Shown: in pieces, positions 54,854 through 63,160 of the stretch
Position numbering within the stretch: the first letter of the stretch is position 1
How the letters are laid out: each line of letters starts with the position of its first letter
Assembly: GCF_022026155.1 (NCBI RefSeq)
Contig: NZ_CP085041.1
Location: 590,306 to 654,305, forward strand
From: Dissulfurimicrobium hydrothermale
GTDB taxonomy: Bacteria > Desulfobacterota > Dissulfuribacteria > Dissulfuribacterales > Sh68
Reading direction: 5' to 3'
DNA: 64,000 nucleotides
The notes under the pieces: model-generated
Seen by the model: the letters and a program-made list of their open reading frames with translations, nothing else
Told to the model about the DNA's origin: nothing
Database searches by the model: none
Made by a program: the position numbers and the translations under genes

Positions 54854-55885
54854 TCACCCCCAAAAAAACGGCGGGTAGGCGTCCAAATCCCCCCGAAGAT
54901 GACGGGCGAGCAGGAGCGCCTGAATGTGCGGAATCAGACCAAAGGGGATCTTCTCCTTGAGAAAAGGATGTATGATCTCCTCCTTTTTCCTCTCCTGCCA
55001 GGCGGTGATGACCGTCTTGCGAGTCTCGTCGTCCATCAAAATCCCTCCGCTCTCTTTTGGAGTGAATCCTTTTTCTGTTACCTGATGCCGGTTGACCAGC
55101 GAGAGCGCCAGCCGGTCGGCAAAGACCGGGCGGAGTTCCTCCATCAGGTCCAGCGCCAGCGAGGGGCGGCCGGGCCGATTGGTGTGGAGAAAGCCTACAA
55201 ACGGGTCCAGACCTACGGTCTCCAGCGCTGAGACGCATTCGTTCGTGAGCAGGGCATATAGAAACGAGAGCAGGGCATTCATGTTGTCCAACGGCGGACG
55301 GCGGTTGCGTTCCTTGAAGTAAAACTCATTCTTTTGCTGCAAAATCAGGTGGTCAAAGACGTTGAAATAGGCCTTGGCGGCGCTGCCCTCAAATGCCATC
55401 AGGTCGGCGGTGGACTGGCAGGAAGGGATTACTTTGAGCGTTTCCTTCAAAAAAGCCGACGCGCTCGAAAGGGCTTCGACGTTTACGAGCATGGCGTGAT
55501 CGCGCAGGGCGCGTTCGATGACTTTACGGCAATTGGACAACTTGCCCAGCAGGAACGACGCCGCTATGGGGACGCTCTGCGCTTCATTTTCTGCGACCTG
55601 AAACTGTTTCCGCCGCAGCAGTACATTTCCCTTCACTTGACCTGTGACCCGTGCCAGAAAGCGCCCGCTGGGAGCGAGAAACGTCAGTCCGATGTTTTGT
55701 TCGACGCACGCGCCCATCAGCGCGGGGCTGGCTCCCTGCCAGTTGAAGCATACGATGTTTTCGATGTTGTGCAGCGGCAGGCGCGTGGAGGTGTGTTCGT
55801 CTTTTTGGATGACGACGTTTTCGCCATCCAGCGAGAGGTAGGTTTCGGGGGTGGTGATGTAGAGGACGTTGGCGAGGTGTTTCAT
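54854..55885 (-). CDS. cas1: CRISPR integrase Cas1 (type I-C)
   Basis: A 343-residue Cas1c, metal-dependent integrase for new spacers. The N-terminal beta domain (LYITTPETYLSLDGENVVI) precedes the catalytic helical domain with Glu in MAFEGSAAKAYF, His in FVGFLHTNRPGRPSLALDLMEELRP and Asp in the same segment. Length is typical of I-C. It follows cas4 in the minus-strand operon with a cluster of palindromic elements between them. Confidence 0.97.
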   Translation of the reverse strand: MKHLANVLYITTPETYLSLDGENVVIQKDEHTSTRLPLHNIENIVCFNWQGASPALMGACVEQNIGLTFLAPSGRFLARVTGQVKGNVLLRRKQFQVAENEAQSVPIAASFLLGKLSNCRKVIERALRDHAMLVNVEALSSASAFLKETLKVIPSCQSTADLMAFEGSAAKAYFNVFDHLILQQKNEFYFKERNRRPPLDNMNALLSFLYALLTNECVSALETVGLDPFVGFLHTNRPGRPSLALDLMEELRPVFADRLALSLVNRHQVTEKGFTPKESGGILMDDETRKTVITAWQERKKEEIIHPFLKEKIPFGLIPHIQALLLARHLRGDLDAYPPFFWG

Positions 55886-55894
55886 AGTATCTCT

Positions 55895-56069
55895 ATCATG
55901 TCATTGCGAGACCTGCGGAGCAGGTCGAAGCAATCTCCTGTTCTCATCATGTCGTTGCGAGCCCCAAAGGGGTGAAGCAATCTCTTGGTGCGACGTGTCA
56001 CTGTGAGGAACGAAGCAGTCTCCTGTAATTGGAGATTGCTTCGTTCCCTTCGGTCGCTCGCAATGACAT
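55895..56069. repeat. Cluster of REP/MITE-like copies between cas4 and cas1
   Basis: Three copies in a row: 55898-55940 (TGTCATTGCGAGACCTGCGG ... GAAGCAATCTCCTG), 55948-55984 (a GTCGTTGCGAGCC variant) and 55995-56069, a complete fold-back unit ending CTCGCAATGACAT. The last edge touches the cas4 stop codon. Confidence 0.8.
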
Positions 56070-56761
56070 CAGGCACTTTCAACCTGCTGCCGAATGTACT
56101 TCGATGCCATGATGACCTTTTTCTGCAACACGGGCAGACACACCTCCTCCAGCGAACAGGAACGGCAGGCCTTGGACGGTTTGACGCGCAGAGTGTGGCC
56201 ACGTTGAAAGTACTGGTGCATCTCAGCAGACATTTCCATCACCAGCGCCCGCAACTCGGACGTGAACTCGACTTTTTCGCGGTGGTGGGTCTGGCCATAG
56301 TATAGATAGCCGAGCGGGATGTGTGTTGAGAGCATTTCTTCCAGGCACATCGCCTGTGCGCATAGTTGGGCTTCATCCATAGGTTCGCGTTTGGGCTTGC
56401 CGCGTTTGTATTCCACGGGCGTGGGAAGGTAGAGTCCTGCGCGGTTGGGCAGTTTCACGTCCTCCTCTCCCTGTGAAAGTGGGGCTGGGGGTGAGGGCGT
56501 AAACTCCACTACATCGCACACGCCAGAAAGCCCCAGCCGATAGGAAGCGACAGGCACGGAGCGCGCGATAATGACTCCATTTCTTGTTTCGGTGAAGAAC
56601 GGGTCATCCACGCGCTGGTGCAGAATGCGCCCCTCGGCAGTGAGCACGTTTTCTTTCCACTGCATTTCGACATAAATCAGCGCCCACTGCCTGCGGCAGA
56701 ACAGGAAGTGCTGGATACCTGAGAGGGGCAGAAGGTCATCGGGAGTGTATTCAAGTTTCAT
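56069..56761 (-). CDS. cas4: CRISPR-associated exonuclease Cas4
   Basis: A 230-residue RecB-family nuclease with an iron-sulfur cluster that trims prespacers and helps choose the PAM. The N-terminal Cys is in HFLFCRRQWALIYVEMQW; the nuclease core has GVCDVVEFTP (Asp) and VEYKRGKPKR (Glu-x-Lys); the C-terminal cysteines are in KACRSCSLEEVC (C-X2-C-X5-C). It lies between cas7 and cas1, the normal I-C order. The stop codon abuts a palindromic element. Confidence 0.95.
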   Translation of the reverse strand: MKLEYTPDDLLPLSGIQHFLFCRRQWALIYVEMQWKENVLTAEGRILHQRVDDPFFTETRNGVIIARSVPVASYRLGLSGVCDVVEFTPSPPAPLSQGEEDVKLPNRAGLYLPTPVEYKRGKPKREPMDEAQLCAQAMCLEEMLSTHIPLGYLYYGQTHHREKVEFTSELRALVMEMSAEMHQYFQRGHTLRVKPSKACRSCSLEEVCLPVLQKKVIMASKYIRQQVESA

Positions 56762-56769
56762 GGTATTCC

Positions 56770-56910
56770 TATGTCATTGCGAGACCTGCGGAGCAGGTCG
56801 AAGCAATCTCCTCATTACAAGCATGTCATTGCGGGAGCCGCTTTGCGGCGGGGAAGCAATCCTCACGTAGCAGGAGATTGCTTCCCCGCTCCGTGGTTCG
56901 CAATGACATT
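56770..56910. repeat. REP/MITE-like copies between cas7 and cas4
   Basis: A single-arm copy at 56771-56813 (TGTCATTGCGAGACCTGCGG ... GAAGCAATCTCC) is followed by a fold-back unit at 56823-56910, which starts ATGTCATTGCGGGAGCC and ends TTCGCAATGACAT. The unit lies 7 bp beyond the cas7 stop codon. Confidence 0.8.
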
Positions 56911-56916
56911 TGCTTC

Positions 56917-57792
56917 CTATAGTTTCTCAGTCAACTCCACACCCTCCGGCAGGCCCGCCTTGTCCACCATCACTTCGTAATCATTAAAACTGCGCGGGGG
57001 ATTGGCTTCGGGTTTGCGCTGGACCTTGATCAACTCGAACAACTTATGCGCAGGGGCGTTGCCCAGCTCGCTTTTGTGTTTGAAAACGAACAGTTTGCGG
57101 GTTGCCATCTTGCCGCGCGCCGCCGAGCGGTCATGTTCGAACATGTTGATGAGCGCTTCCCAGAGCAGGTTCAGGTCTTCTTCTGAAAAATCCGTGCCTT
57201 TGGTTGGATCATTGGCAAGTTTGGCAGAGACGTAACCCTCAGCACGGTACAAGCCGTAGGGGACGATGTGCTTGCGACCTATCGTGCGTTCTTTGTCAGC
57301 CTCTTCCTCGCGAGTGACGGCGAGGCGAGTGATGGTCACTTCCTGCTGTACGATGGGGTCAATGCTGCGTGAGAAGTTGATCTGCACAGGTCCGCGCACC
57401 TGACCGCAGTTCAGTCCCGTGCTCATCACCGCGCCGAACGTGCGGACATCAAAGAAGTTTTTGCACATCCAGGCGCGGGCGCGCTGCACCTCATCGGGCT
57501 TGGCTTTGAAGTTTTTATCATCGGTGGACAGTTTGACCGCTTTGTAGGCTTCTACATGATTGGCATTCAACGGAATGCCTTCTTTGACGTAAATGCGGTA
57601 GCCCGCCGCGTCGCCCTTGACCATCTCCACGTAGTTACGGATTTTGCGCTTCAGGCAGACATCGGTGACGATGCCGTAGCCGGTTTCGGGGTCAATGCGC
57701 GGCATGTTGCCCGCGTCGGGGTCGCCGTTGGGGTTGCCGTTCTCCACATCGTAGAGCAGAACGAATTCATAGCGGTTCGAAAGAGTAGTCAT
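56917..57792 (-). CDS. cas7: Type I-C Cascade backbone protein Cas7 (Csd2)
   Basis: RAMP-fold subunit that lines the crRNA in the type I-C Cascade. From ATG 57792, preceded by AAAGGAGAT, the protein has 291 residues; the longer frame from 57894 runs through repeat sequence. The Csd2 hallmark LLYDVENGNPNGDPDAGNMPRID lies near the start, followed by ITRLAVTREEEADKERTIGRKHIVPYGLYRAEGYVSA. It is downstream of cas8c. Confidence 0.96.
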   Translation of the reverse strand: MTTLSNRYEFVLLYDVENGNPNGDPDAGNMPRIDPETGYGIVTDVCLKRKIRNYVEMVKGDAAGYRIYVKEGIPLNANHVEAYKAVKLSTDDKNFKAKPDEVQRARAWMCKNFFDVRTFGAVMSTGLNCGQVRGPVQINFSRSIDPIVQQEVTITRLAVTREEEADKERTIGRKHIVPYGLYRAEGYVSAKLANDPTKGTDFSEEDLNLLWEALINMFEHDRSAARGKMATRKLFVFKHKSELGNAPAHKLFELIKVQRKPEANPPRSFNDYEVMVDKAGLPEGVELTEKL

Positions 57793-57835
57793 GGTTTTAT
57801 CTCCTTTGTGAATTAAGCTTGTAAATTTGCAATTG

Positions 57836-58003
57836 TGTGTCAGTGCGAACGCTGGTCGAGTAGCCCCGTGTTCGTTGGGGCGTATCGAGACCAAGCGAAG
57901 CAGTCTCCTTTTACTGGCATATCATTGCGAGAGCGGTGCTCTTCCGCTCGAAGCAATCTCCATTTCGATAGGGTTGCTTCGCCGCTTCGCTCCTCGCGAT
58001 GAG
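57836..58003. repeat. REP-like elements between cas8c and cas7 (two families)
   Basis: 57918-58003 is a fold-back copy of the common element (ATCATTGCGAGAGCGG ... GCTCCTCGCGATGAGA), ending next to the cas8c stop. 57836-57910 has different arms, GCTGGTCGAGTAGCCCCG and GGGGCGTATCGAGACCAAGCG, resembling a second REP type, and finishes GAAGCAGTCTCC like the first. Confidence 0.7.
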
Positions 58004-58004
58004 A

Positions 58005-59870
58005 TTATTCGGCTGTTTCTTCGCCATTGCCCTTCTTGGGGTAGAACGCGGCGCGCTGGTGATAGTAGCCCAGCACAAACACGCCCTGTTCGTCCAGCGA
58101 GAGGCGGGACGGGAAAGGTTTGGCATCGAGCATATCCAGCAAGTCCTGAATTTTCCTGTCCGAGACGCCGCCGTATTCGGCTTTGGTCGTCCAGTGGTGC
58201 GCGAGCCGCAACAGGGTGGGAAACACGCTGGCGGGCGAAGCGCAGGCGGATGTGAAGTAACGGTCCTTGATGGTAGCATTGATGTTCTGCCCGATGGCTT
58301 TGCTCTGCGCCTTTTCCAGCACGGCGAACAGGCGTCCCAGCACATAGGCGGGATGAGAATAGGATTCATTGAGTGACATTTGTAAAGCCTCCTGATAGGG
58401 ATTTTGTCCTTGACGGCGGTACTTACGTATGAGATGCGCCTTAATATAGGCGGCGCGGATGTAATTGATTTTGACGCTGCGCTTTTCATCATCGCAATCG
58501 TGGCGGATGCGATTGAGCATGGCAGCGTACAGCCCTTCTGGGTAGGGCGCGCCCGTCAGAATGGCGCGCATGAACGCCCCGCCCAACAGCGACCAGGATT
58601 GTTTTACTTCGTCATCCCGCCGCGTTACTTTGGGCGAAACACATTCGACAAGGATGCGGTAGGGCGAGATGTAGGTGGGCTGATTGGCGTATTCCTTCTC
58701 GATTTGCAGGTCGTCGTAGTGCTGCATGATGCGCTTGGCGAACACGCCAAAGGGTTCGGTGAGAAAGAAGCGCACAGCGAGACGCGAGACATTGGAAGCC
58801 AGACCAAGCACATAGAAGCGCGTGCTGTCATCTAAACCTTCCTGTAGTTTGGCAAGGTCAATTGCTTTTCCCTGCCGTACCGATTCAGCCACTTCGCCCA
58901 TTTGTTTTTCCTTTTCTTTGGCGCGTTTCCTCTTGCCTTTGGTTTCTTCACCATCCTCTTCTTCCTGTTGGAACTCTGGGTTTAGGAAGATATAGAACGC
59001 GCTGGCGTAGCGTTTGTCTGCGGTATCTGCCCAATAGACTACAGTCGTGTCGCCAAGAAAAATTGGGCGGTTGGGGCTTTGTTCAGAAAGCATATAGTTG
59101 AGCGCCACGCCATACCCTGAAGCCACGCGCTGACTAACGGGGGAGTTTAACCCTTGTCCCTTCATGCGGTTGTAAGACTCATACGCCCGCTCATTGAAAC
59201 TGACCAGCGATGCGCCAGTTGGTTGAGCGCCGCGCACCCGCTTGATACTTGGATGAAGTCTGGCAATCGGTTCAATTTCGCCTGTGACCAGGCATTGCAT
59301 TTCGACGGCTTCCTGACCAAGTTTGTACTCTTCCCATGCGCGCTTGACTTTTGGGTCATCTGTCACATTTCGCCCTTGCACTTGAAAAATCAGGCTGCCG
59401 CCTTCCAGCAAGTCTTCCAGATGTCGCGCAATGACAGGATGCTCTTTTGCCTTTTGCGGGTTGTATTTTTTCAAGAAAGCGATGACAGCGCGAGCAGCTG
59501 GGCTGTCGGCTTTGGAAAGTATTTCGGTGTTGTACTGACGAAAGGCGTCGAAGCGCTTTTCTGCATATTTCGGGTCTTTGGCTTCTTTGCCCGACAGTCC
59601 TAAAACGTAAGCCGCAGTGTCGCACAGAAAATTTGAAACGATACCCGATGCTTTCTTGGCTTGTTCTGGAACAATCATGCGGCGGAAGTTGCGTTCCTTT
59701 TTGCCATCAGGTGATTTGGAAGTAAACGGGATGACGTCCAGCAACTCGCCTTCAGGCGAAAGATTGAGCGCGAAACTGACGTTTGCCGCGCTGTACCCAG
59801 GCTCGGCAATCTCCACGTCGGGGTCTTCGCGCAAAATCTGGTAGTAGTTGTAAAGCGCCTGCAAAATCAT
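58005..59870 (-). CDS. cas8c: Type I-C Cascade large subunit Cas8c (Csd1)
   Basis: A 621-residue Csd1 protein that recognises the PAM and positions the target for Cas3. In I-C an internal start inside cas8c also yields the small subunit Cas11c; a candidate would be in the last third but I did not fix its start. Typical segments are MILQALYNYYQILREDPDVEIAEPGYS, FLCDTAAYVLG, NYMLSEQSPNRPIFLGDTTVVYWAD and VLGRLFAVLEKAQ near the end. It overlaps cas5 by 4 bp, the only cas junction with no repeat element. Confidence 0.96.
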   Translation of the reverse strand: MILQALYNYYQILREDPDVEIAEPGYSAANVSFALNLSPEGELLDVIPFTSKSPDGKKERNFRRMIVPEQAKKASGIVSNFLCDTAAYVLGLSGKEAKDPKYAEKRFDAFRQYNTEILSKADSPAARAVIAFLKKYNPQKAKEHPVIARHLEDLLEGGSLIFQVQGRNVTDDPKVKRAWEEYKLGQEAVEMQCLVTGEIEPIARLHPSIKRVRGAQPTGASLVSFNERAYESYNRMKGQGLNSPVSQRVASGYGVALNYMLSEQSPNRPIFLGDTTVVYWADTADKRYASAFYIFLNPEFQQEEEDGEETKGKRKRAKEKEKQMGEVAESVRQGKAIDLAKLQEGLDDSTRFYVLGLASNVSRLAVRFFLTEPFGVFAKRIMQHYDDLQIEKEYANQPTYISPYRILVECVSPKVTRRDDEVKQSWSLLGGAFMRAILTGAPYPEGLYAAMLNRIRHDCDDEKRSVKINYIRAAYIKAHLIRKYRRQGQNPYQEALQMSLNESYSHPAYVLGRLFAVLEKAQSKAIGQNINATIKDRYFTSACASPASVFPTLLRLAHHWTTKAEYGGVSDRKIQDLLDMLDAKPFPSRLSLDEQGVFVLGYYHQRAAFYPKKGNGEETAE

Positions 59871-60535
59871 CGCCGCACCTCCTCAGGTTTCGGCACGACA
59901 ATCATCCCGTCCTCCATGATGGCGCGGAAGAACATCGGCTGAATATCGCGCGGGTTGGAGAAATCCAGGTCGTAGAGCATGTAGCCCAGGTCGCGCTTAC
60001 CCGTCAGCGGGCTTTTGGGGATTGCGCCTTTGTCCTCGATGAGCGTCACTTTGGCGGGGAACTCGCGCGTCCCCAGGCAGGGTTGATGGAAGTGCTGCCC
60101 GTTCCGCAGGCGGCGCAGGACAATGTTGTAATGCCCTTCCTCGGTGTCGCGCTCCCCCCATTCCTTTTCCACCTTCTCGAAGTGCGCTTCAATGACGTAA
60201 TCCACATCCTTCAAGACCATGGCGGCGCGCTGCTGGCGGGACTCGGTGGTAGCGATGTAGAGCGGCTTATTCGCGCCCTTCATCACCTGCAAGGCGTTAT
60301 CCACTGATACTTTATCGCTCACCTCGTTGCGGCGGATGTTGGTGAACTCGATTTCGCGCAGGACGTGGATTTTGTCTATCACCCAGCGGATGGCGGGCTT
60401 CCAATAAACCGCCTCGATGATGCCGCGCGCCGCCGACGGGGTGATGACGTCGTGACTGACGCGCTCTACCTTCATTTCGGGACGGGTGAACAGGGCGTAG
60501 CGCCCCTGAACTCGGATGGTGATACCGTATCCCAT
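59867..60535 (-). CDS. cas5c: Type I-C crRNA-processing protein Cas5 (Cas5d/Cas5c)
   Basis: A 222-residue RAMP protein. In I-C it replaces Cas6 and cuts the repeat RNA, then stays bound to the 5' handle. The start ITIRVQGRYALFTRPEMKVERVSHDVITPSAARGIIEAVYWKPAIRW is the family signature; a GTREFPAKV segment and a C-terminal DLDFSNPRDIQPMFFRA follow. It lies between cas3 and cas8c. No cas6 gene is seen, as expected. Confidence 0.95.
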   Translation of the reverse strand: MGYGITIRVQGRYALFTRPEMKVERVSHDVITPSAARGIIEAVYWKPAIRWVIDKIHVLREIEFTNIRRNEVSDKVSVDNALQVMKGANKPLYIATTESRQQRAAMVLKDVDYVIEAHFEKVEKEWGERDTEEGHYNIVLRRLRNGQHFHQPCLGTREFPAKVTLIEDKGAIPKSPLTGKRDLGYMLYDLDFSNPRDIQPMFFRAIMEDGMIVVPKPEEVRR

Positions 60536-60561
60536 GTGTCGAGCCTCCTTTCGTGTTATTG

Positions 60562-60647
60562 TGTCATTGCGAGACCTGCGGAGCAGGTCGAAGCAATCTC
60601 CTCGGAACAGGGGATTGCTTCGCCGCCTGCGGCGGCTCGCAATGACA
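60562..60647. repeat. Complete REP/MITE-like element between cas3 and cas5
   Basis: The cleanest copy, 86 bp, with 12-bp perfect ends TGTCATTGCGAG and CTCGCAATGACA. Inside, GAAGCAATCTCC pairs loosely with GGGGATTGCTTCG, so the whole unit can fold as one long hairpin. No open frame is inside. Confidence 0.85.
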
Positions 60648-60655
60648 TAGATAAA

Positions 60656-62902
60656 TTAGAACAACAACCCATCCCCGCCGCCGTTTTCGGGGACGAGCAG
60701 ACCTCTATCAAGGTCATAGTACGCTTTCATGCAGTCTGGATTGAGAACATGATAAGTGTCGTCAATGGTCAAAATCACTCCTTTTGAACTGAGTTTGTCG
60801 AACTCGCCCTCGTAAATCGAAACGGTGTAGGGCTGAAGTTTCCGCAGGGTGGAGAAGGGATACTCGGTGTATTTCAACTCCTCGATGAGACGTTCTGCCT
60901 CCTCGTTGTAAGGGATAATCACCGTCACGGTCGGGTCTTCGATGATTTGGAAGGCGCGCGCCGCCGTCTCAAACTTAAACCTGCCCTCGGCATCATCGAA
61001 GCAGTCCATAATACGCTTTACATCGAACGCCTGCGGGTCTTGCAGGTTATACAGTTGTCCGAAGAACGCTTGAATCGCGGGGATGGAAATCGGCGCTTCG
61101 GCGTGGTCGCGCAATACCATGCGGGCGACTTCAGCTGTTTGCTTGAGGAAAGATGATGTGCGCTTGATGTACTCTGATCTCGGCTCGAAGACGAACATCT
61201 CACTCACGCCGCGCTTCATCTCGCGATTGACGCGTCCCGCCGCCTGATTGATGGAATCCAGCCCGCTCAGGGCGCGGTAGCCGACAGGAAAGTCCAGGTC
61301 AATACCTGCTTCCATGACCGTAGTCGAAACCACGCGGCAAGGCTGTTCTCTCAATAGCCTTTCCTTGATTTCTGCCAGTTTGGCGCGGCGATGGGCGGGA
61401 CACATCAACGTCGAAAGGTGAAAATTCCCCTCGCCCTGCAAGCCGCCGAAAAGTCCGCTGGCGTGGCGGCGAGTGTTGACGATACACAGGGCTTGCTCGT
61501 GCGCGTTCAGGCGGGCGAGCAGGTCTTCATCGGTTAGCGTCCCCAAATGTTTCACTTCCACGCGCTTGTAGAAGTCAAACAATTCCTGCGGATTGGGCGC
61601 GAGTTCTTTGACTTCGGTCTTTTCAGGTAAAAAGCGCTCCAGCCCCGGCTGGGTGGCGGTGCAAAAGACCGTGCTCGCGCCATAGTTGACCACCAGTTCC
61701 CACACCGCCGCCATCGCCGGGCGCATATACTCGCGCGGCAACATTTGGGCTTCGTCGAAGATGATCACGCTCTTGGCTAGGTTGTGCAGTTTGCGGCAGC
61801 GCGATGACCTGTTGGCAAACAGCAACTCGAAAAACTGCACATTGGTCGTAACCACGATGGGAATGTCCCAGTTTTCCGCCGCCAGTTTGAGCTTGGCATA
61901 GACGCTGTTGGTACGGTTGTCCGCATCCGCGCCCTGCTTGCCCTCCCAATCGAAGTTGGAGTGATGTTCCAGTACGTTCTCTTCGCCCAAAAAGCCTTTG
62001 AAGACGCTAGCGTTCTGCTCGATGATGGTGGTGAATGGGATGACGTAGATGACGCGCTTCAAGCCGTGTTCGGCGGCGTGATGCAGGGCAAACGCCATCG
62101 AAGCCAGCGTCTTGCCTCCGCCTGTTGGCACTGTGAGCGAGAAGAAGCCAGGCTTTTCGCTTTTGCCCTTCTCGATGCAGGCATGCAGGATTTCGTTGCG
62201 CTTGCGGTTGATATCGCTGGTCGGGTTCTCGAACTGCTTCAGGTGCGCGTCCAGTTTATCGTGCAGGGTCAGGATGTCGTCGTATCCGCCGCGCGGCTTG
62301 GCGCCTTTCATGTAGGTTTCGGTTTCCTGAAAATCGGCGTCCACCAGAGCGGAGTAAATCATGCGCGTCAGAAAGGAGAGCGAAAAGCCCAAATAGTCTT
62401 TGGGTGGTTTTTCGGGCAGGATGGGCAGGCGCAACGGGCGGATTGGCAAACGCAGCGGAAATGACAACTTCGACAAATCCAACTCGCTCTTGTATTCGCT
62501 GTAATTGGGAATGTTATTTTTCAGCCGCCCGCAGAGAGTCCTGCCTTCCAGGTCGGTTTCGCTGCCGTAATCGGGCAAGCCCGCGTGATGCCCCATGATG
62601 GGATACGCCAGCAATTGGGCAAAGATCTCCTGCGGTTTGCCCGTTAGCAGCGCCCTGAGTTCCTTTGCTCCTGCCGTAGAGTGATTTACGCGTGGACCAC
62701 CCTCTAGCCGCTTTTGAAACTCGGCGGAGTATTTGCCCAGGTCGTGAATCAATCCCGCAATGTATGCCAGTTCTGCTACATTGGCGTCCGCGCCAAATTT
62801 ACACGCTAGTTTTGCGGTGTTCTGCAAATGCTCGATGAGCGGCTGCCACTCTTCGCGGTCTTCGTCCTCGCGGCGGTGGGCAAAAGCTTTTTTGCCACCC
62901 AT
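60656..62902 (-). CDS. cas3: CRISPR helicase-nuclease Cas3 (type I-C)
   Basis: Single-chain HD nuclease plus SF2 helicase that degrades DNA bound by Cascade. From ATG 62902, preceded by AGGAGGGAAGAGG, it has 748 residues. The HD domain contains HLQNTAKLACKFG and YIAGLIHDLGKYSAEF; the motor has LTVPTGGGKTLASM (Walker A), IIFDEAQMLPREY (Walker B), FCTATQPGLERFL and INQAAGRVNRE (motif VI). It is the first gene of the cas operon and diverges from the WYL regulator. An ATG ten codons earlier would bury the ribosome site in the gene. Confidence 0.96.
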   Translation of the reverse strand: MGGKKAFAHRREDEDREEWQPLIEHLQNTAKLACKFGADANVAELAYIAGLIHDLGKYSAEFQKRLEGGPRVNHSTAGAKELRALLTGKPQEIFAQLLAYPIMGHHAGLPDYGSETDLEGRTLCGRLKNNIPNYSEYKSELDLSKLSFPLRLPIRPLRLPILPEKPPKDYLGFSLSFLTRMIYSALVDADFQETETYMKGAKPRGGYDDILTLHDKLDAHLKQFENPTSDINRKRNEILHACIEKGKSEKPGFFSLTVPTGGGKTLASMAFALHHAAEHGLKRVIYVIPFTTIIEQNASVFKGFLGEENVLEHHSNFDWEGKQGADADNRTNSVYAKLKLAAENWDIPIVVTTNVQFFELLFANRSSRCRKLHNLAKSVIIFDEAQMLPREYMRPAMAAVWELVVNYGASTVFCTATQPGLERFLPEKTEVKELAPNPQELFDFYKRVEVKHLGTLTDEDLLARLNAHEQALCIVNTRRHASGLFGGLQGEGNFHLSTLMCPAHRRAKLAEIKERLLREQPCRVVSTTVMEAGIDLDFPVGYRALSGLDSINQAAGRVNREMKRGVSEMFVFEPRSEYIKRTSSFLKQTAEVARMVLRDHAEAPISIPAIQAFFGQLYNLQDPQAFDVKRIMDCFDDAEGRFKFETAARAFQIIEDPTVTVIIPYNEEAERLIEELKYTEYPFSTLRKLQPYTVSIYEGEFDKLSSKGVILTIDDTYHVLNPDCMKAYYDLDRGLLVPENGGGDGLLF

Positions 62903-63085
62903 ATCCTTACCTCTTCCCTCCTGATTCGGCAATCCATGGGCTTTGAAATACAGTTGTCTATTGTTGAACTTTAATGGCTGCAGAATGTGTTGGATAGTGT
63001 TATGCCCAAGGAGATGTTGCCTTTAAAGTTCATTTTATATATTGCAGATGGATTGCATAGCGCATAAGTTATTTTTTATAGTGAT

Positions 63086-63106
63086 TATATGTTATTTTAA
63101 CATATA
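63086..63106. promoter_or_regulatory. Perfect palindrome in the cas3-WYL intergenic region
   Basis: Arms TATATGTTA (63086-63094) and TAACATATA (63098-63106) with TTT between them. Two copies of TATAGTGA lie either side at 63077-63084 and 63117-63124, 40 bp apart. The position 55 bp before the WYL start suggests an operator for that regulator, possibly controlling both directions. Confidence 0.55.
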
Positions 63107-63160
63107 CACCCTTTCATATAGTGAGCGGGCAATGAAAATATTTTTTTGAAGGTGTTTTTT

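Noticed and set aside
54854-55238. Additional minus-strand frame within cas1
   Set aside because: Alternative reading of the cas1 gene with no similarity to known proteins.
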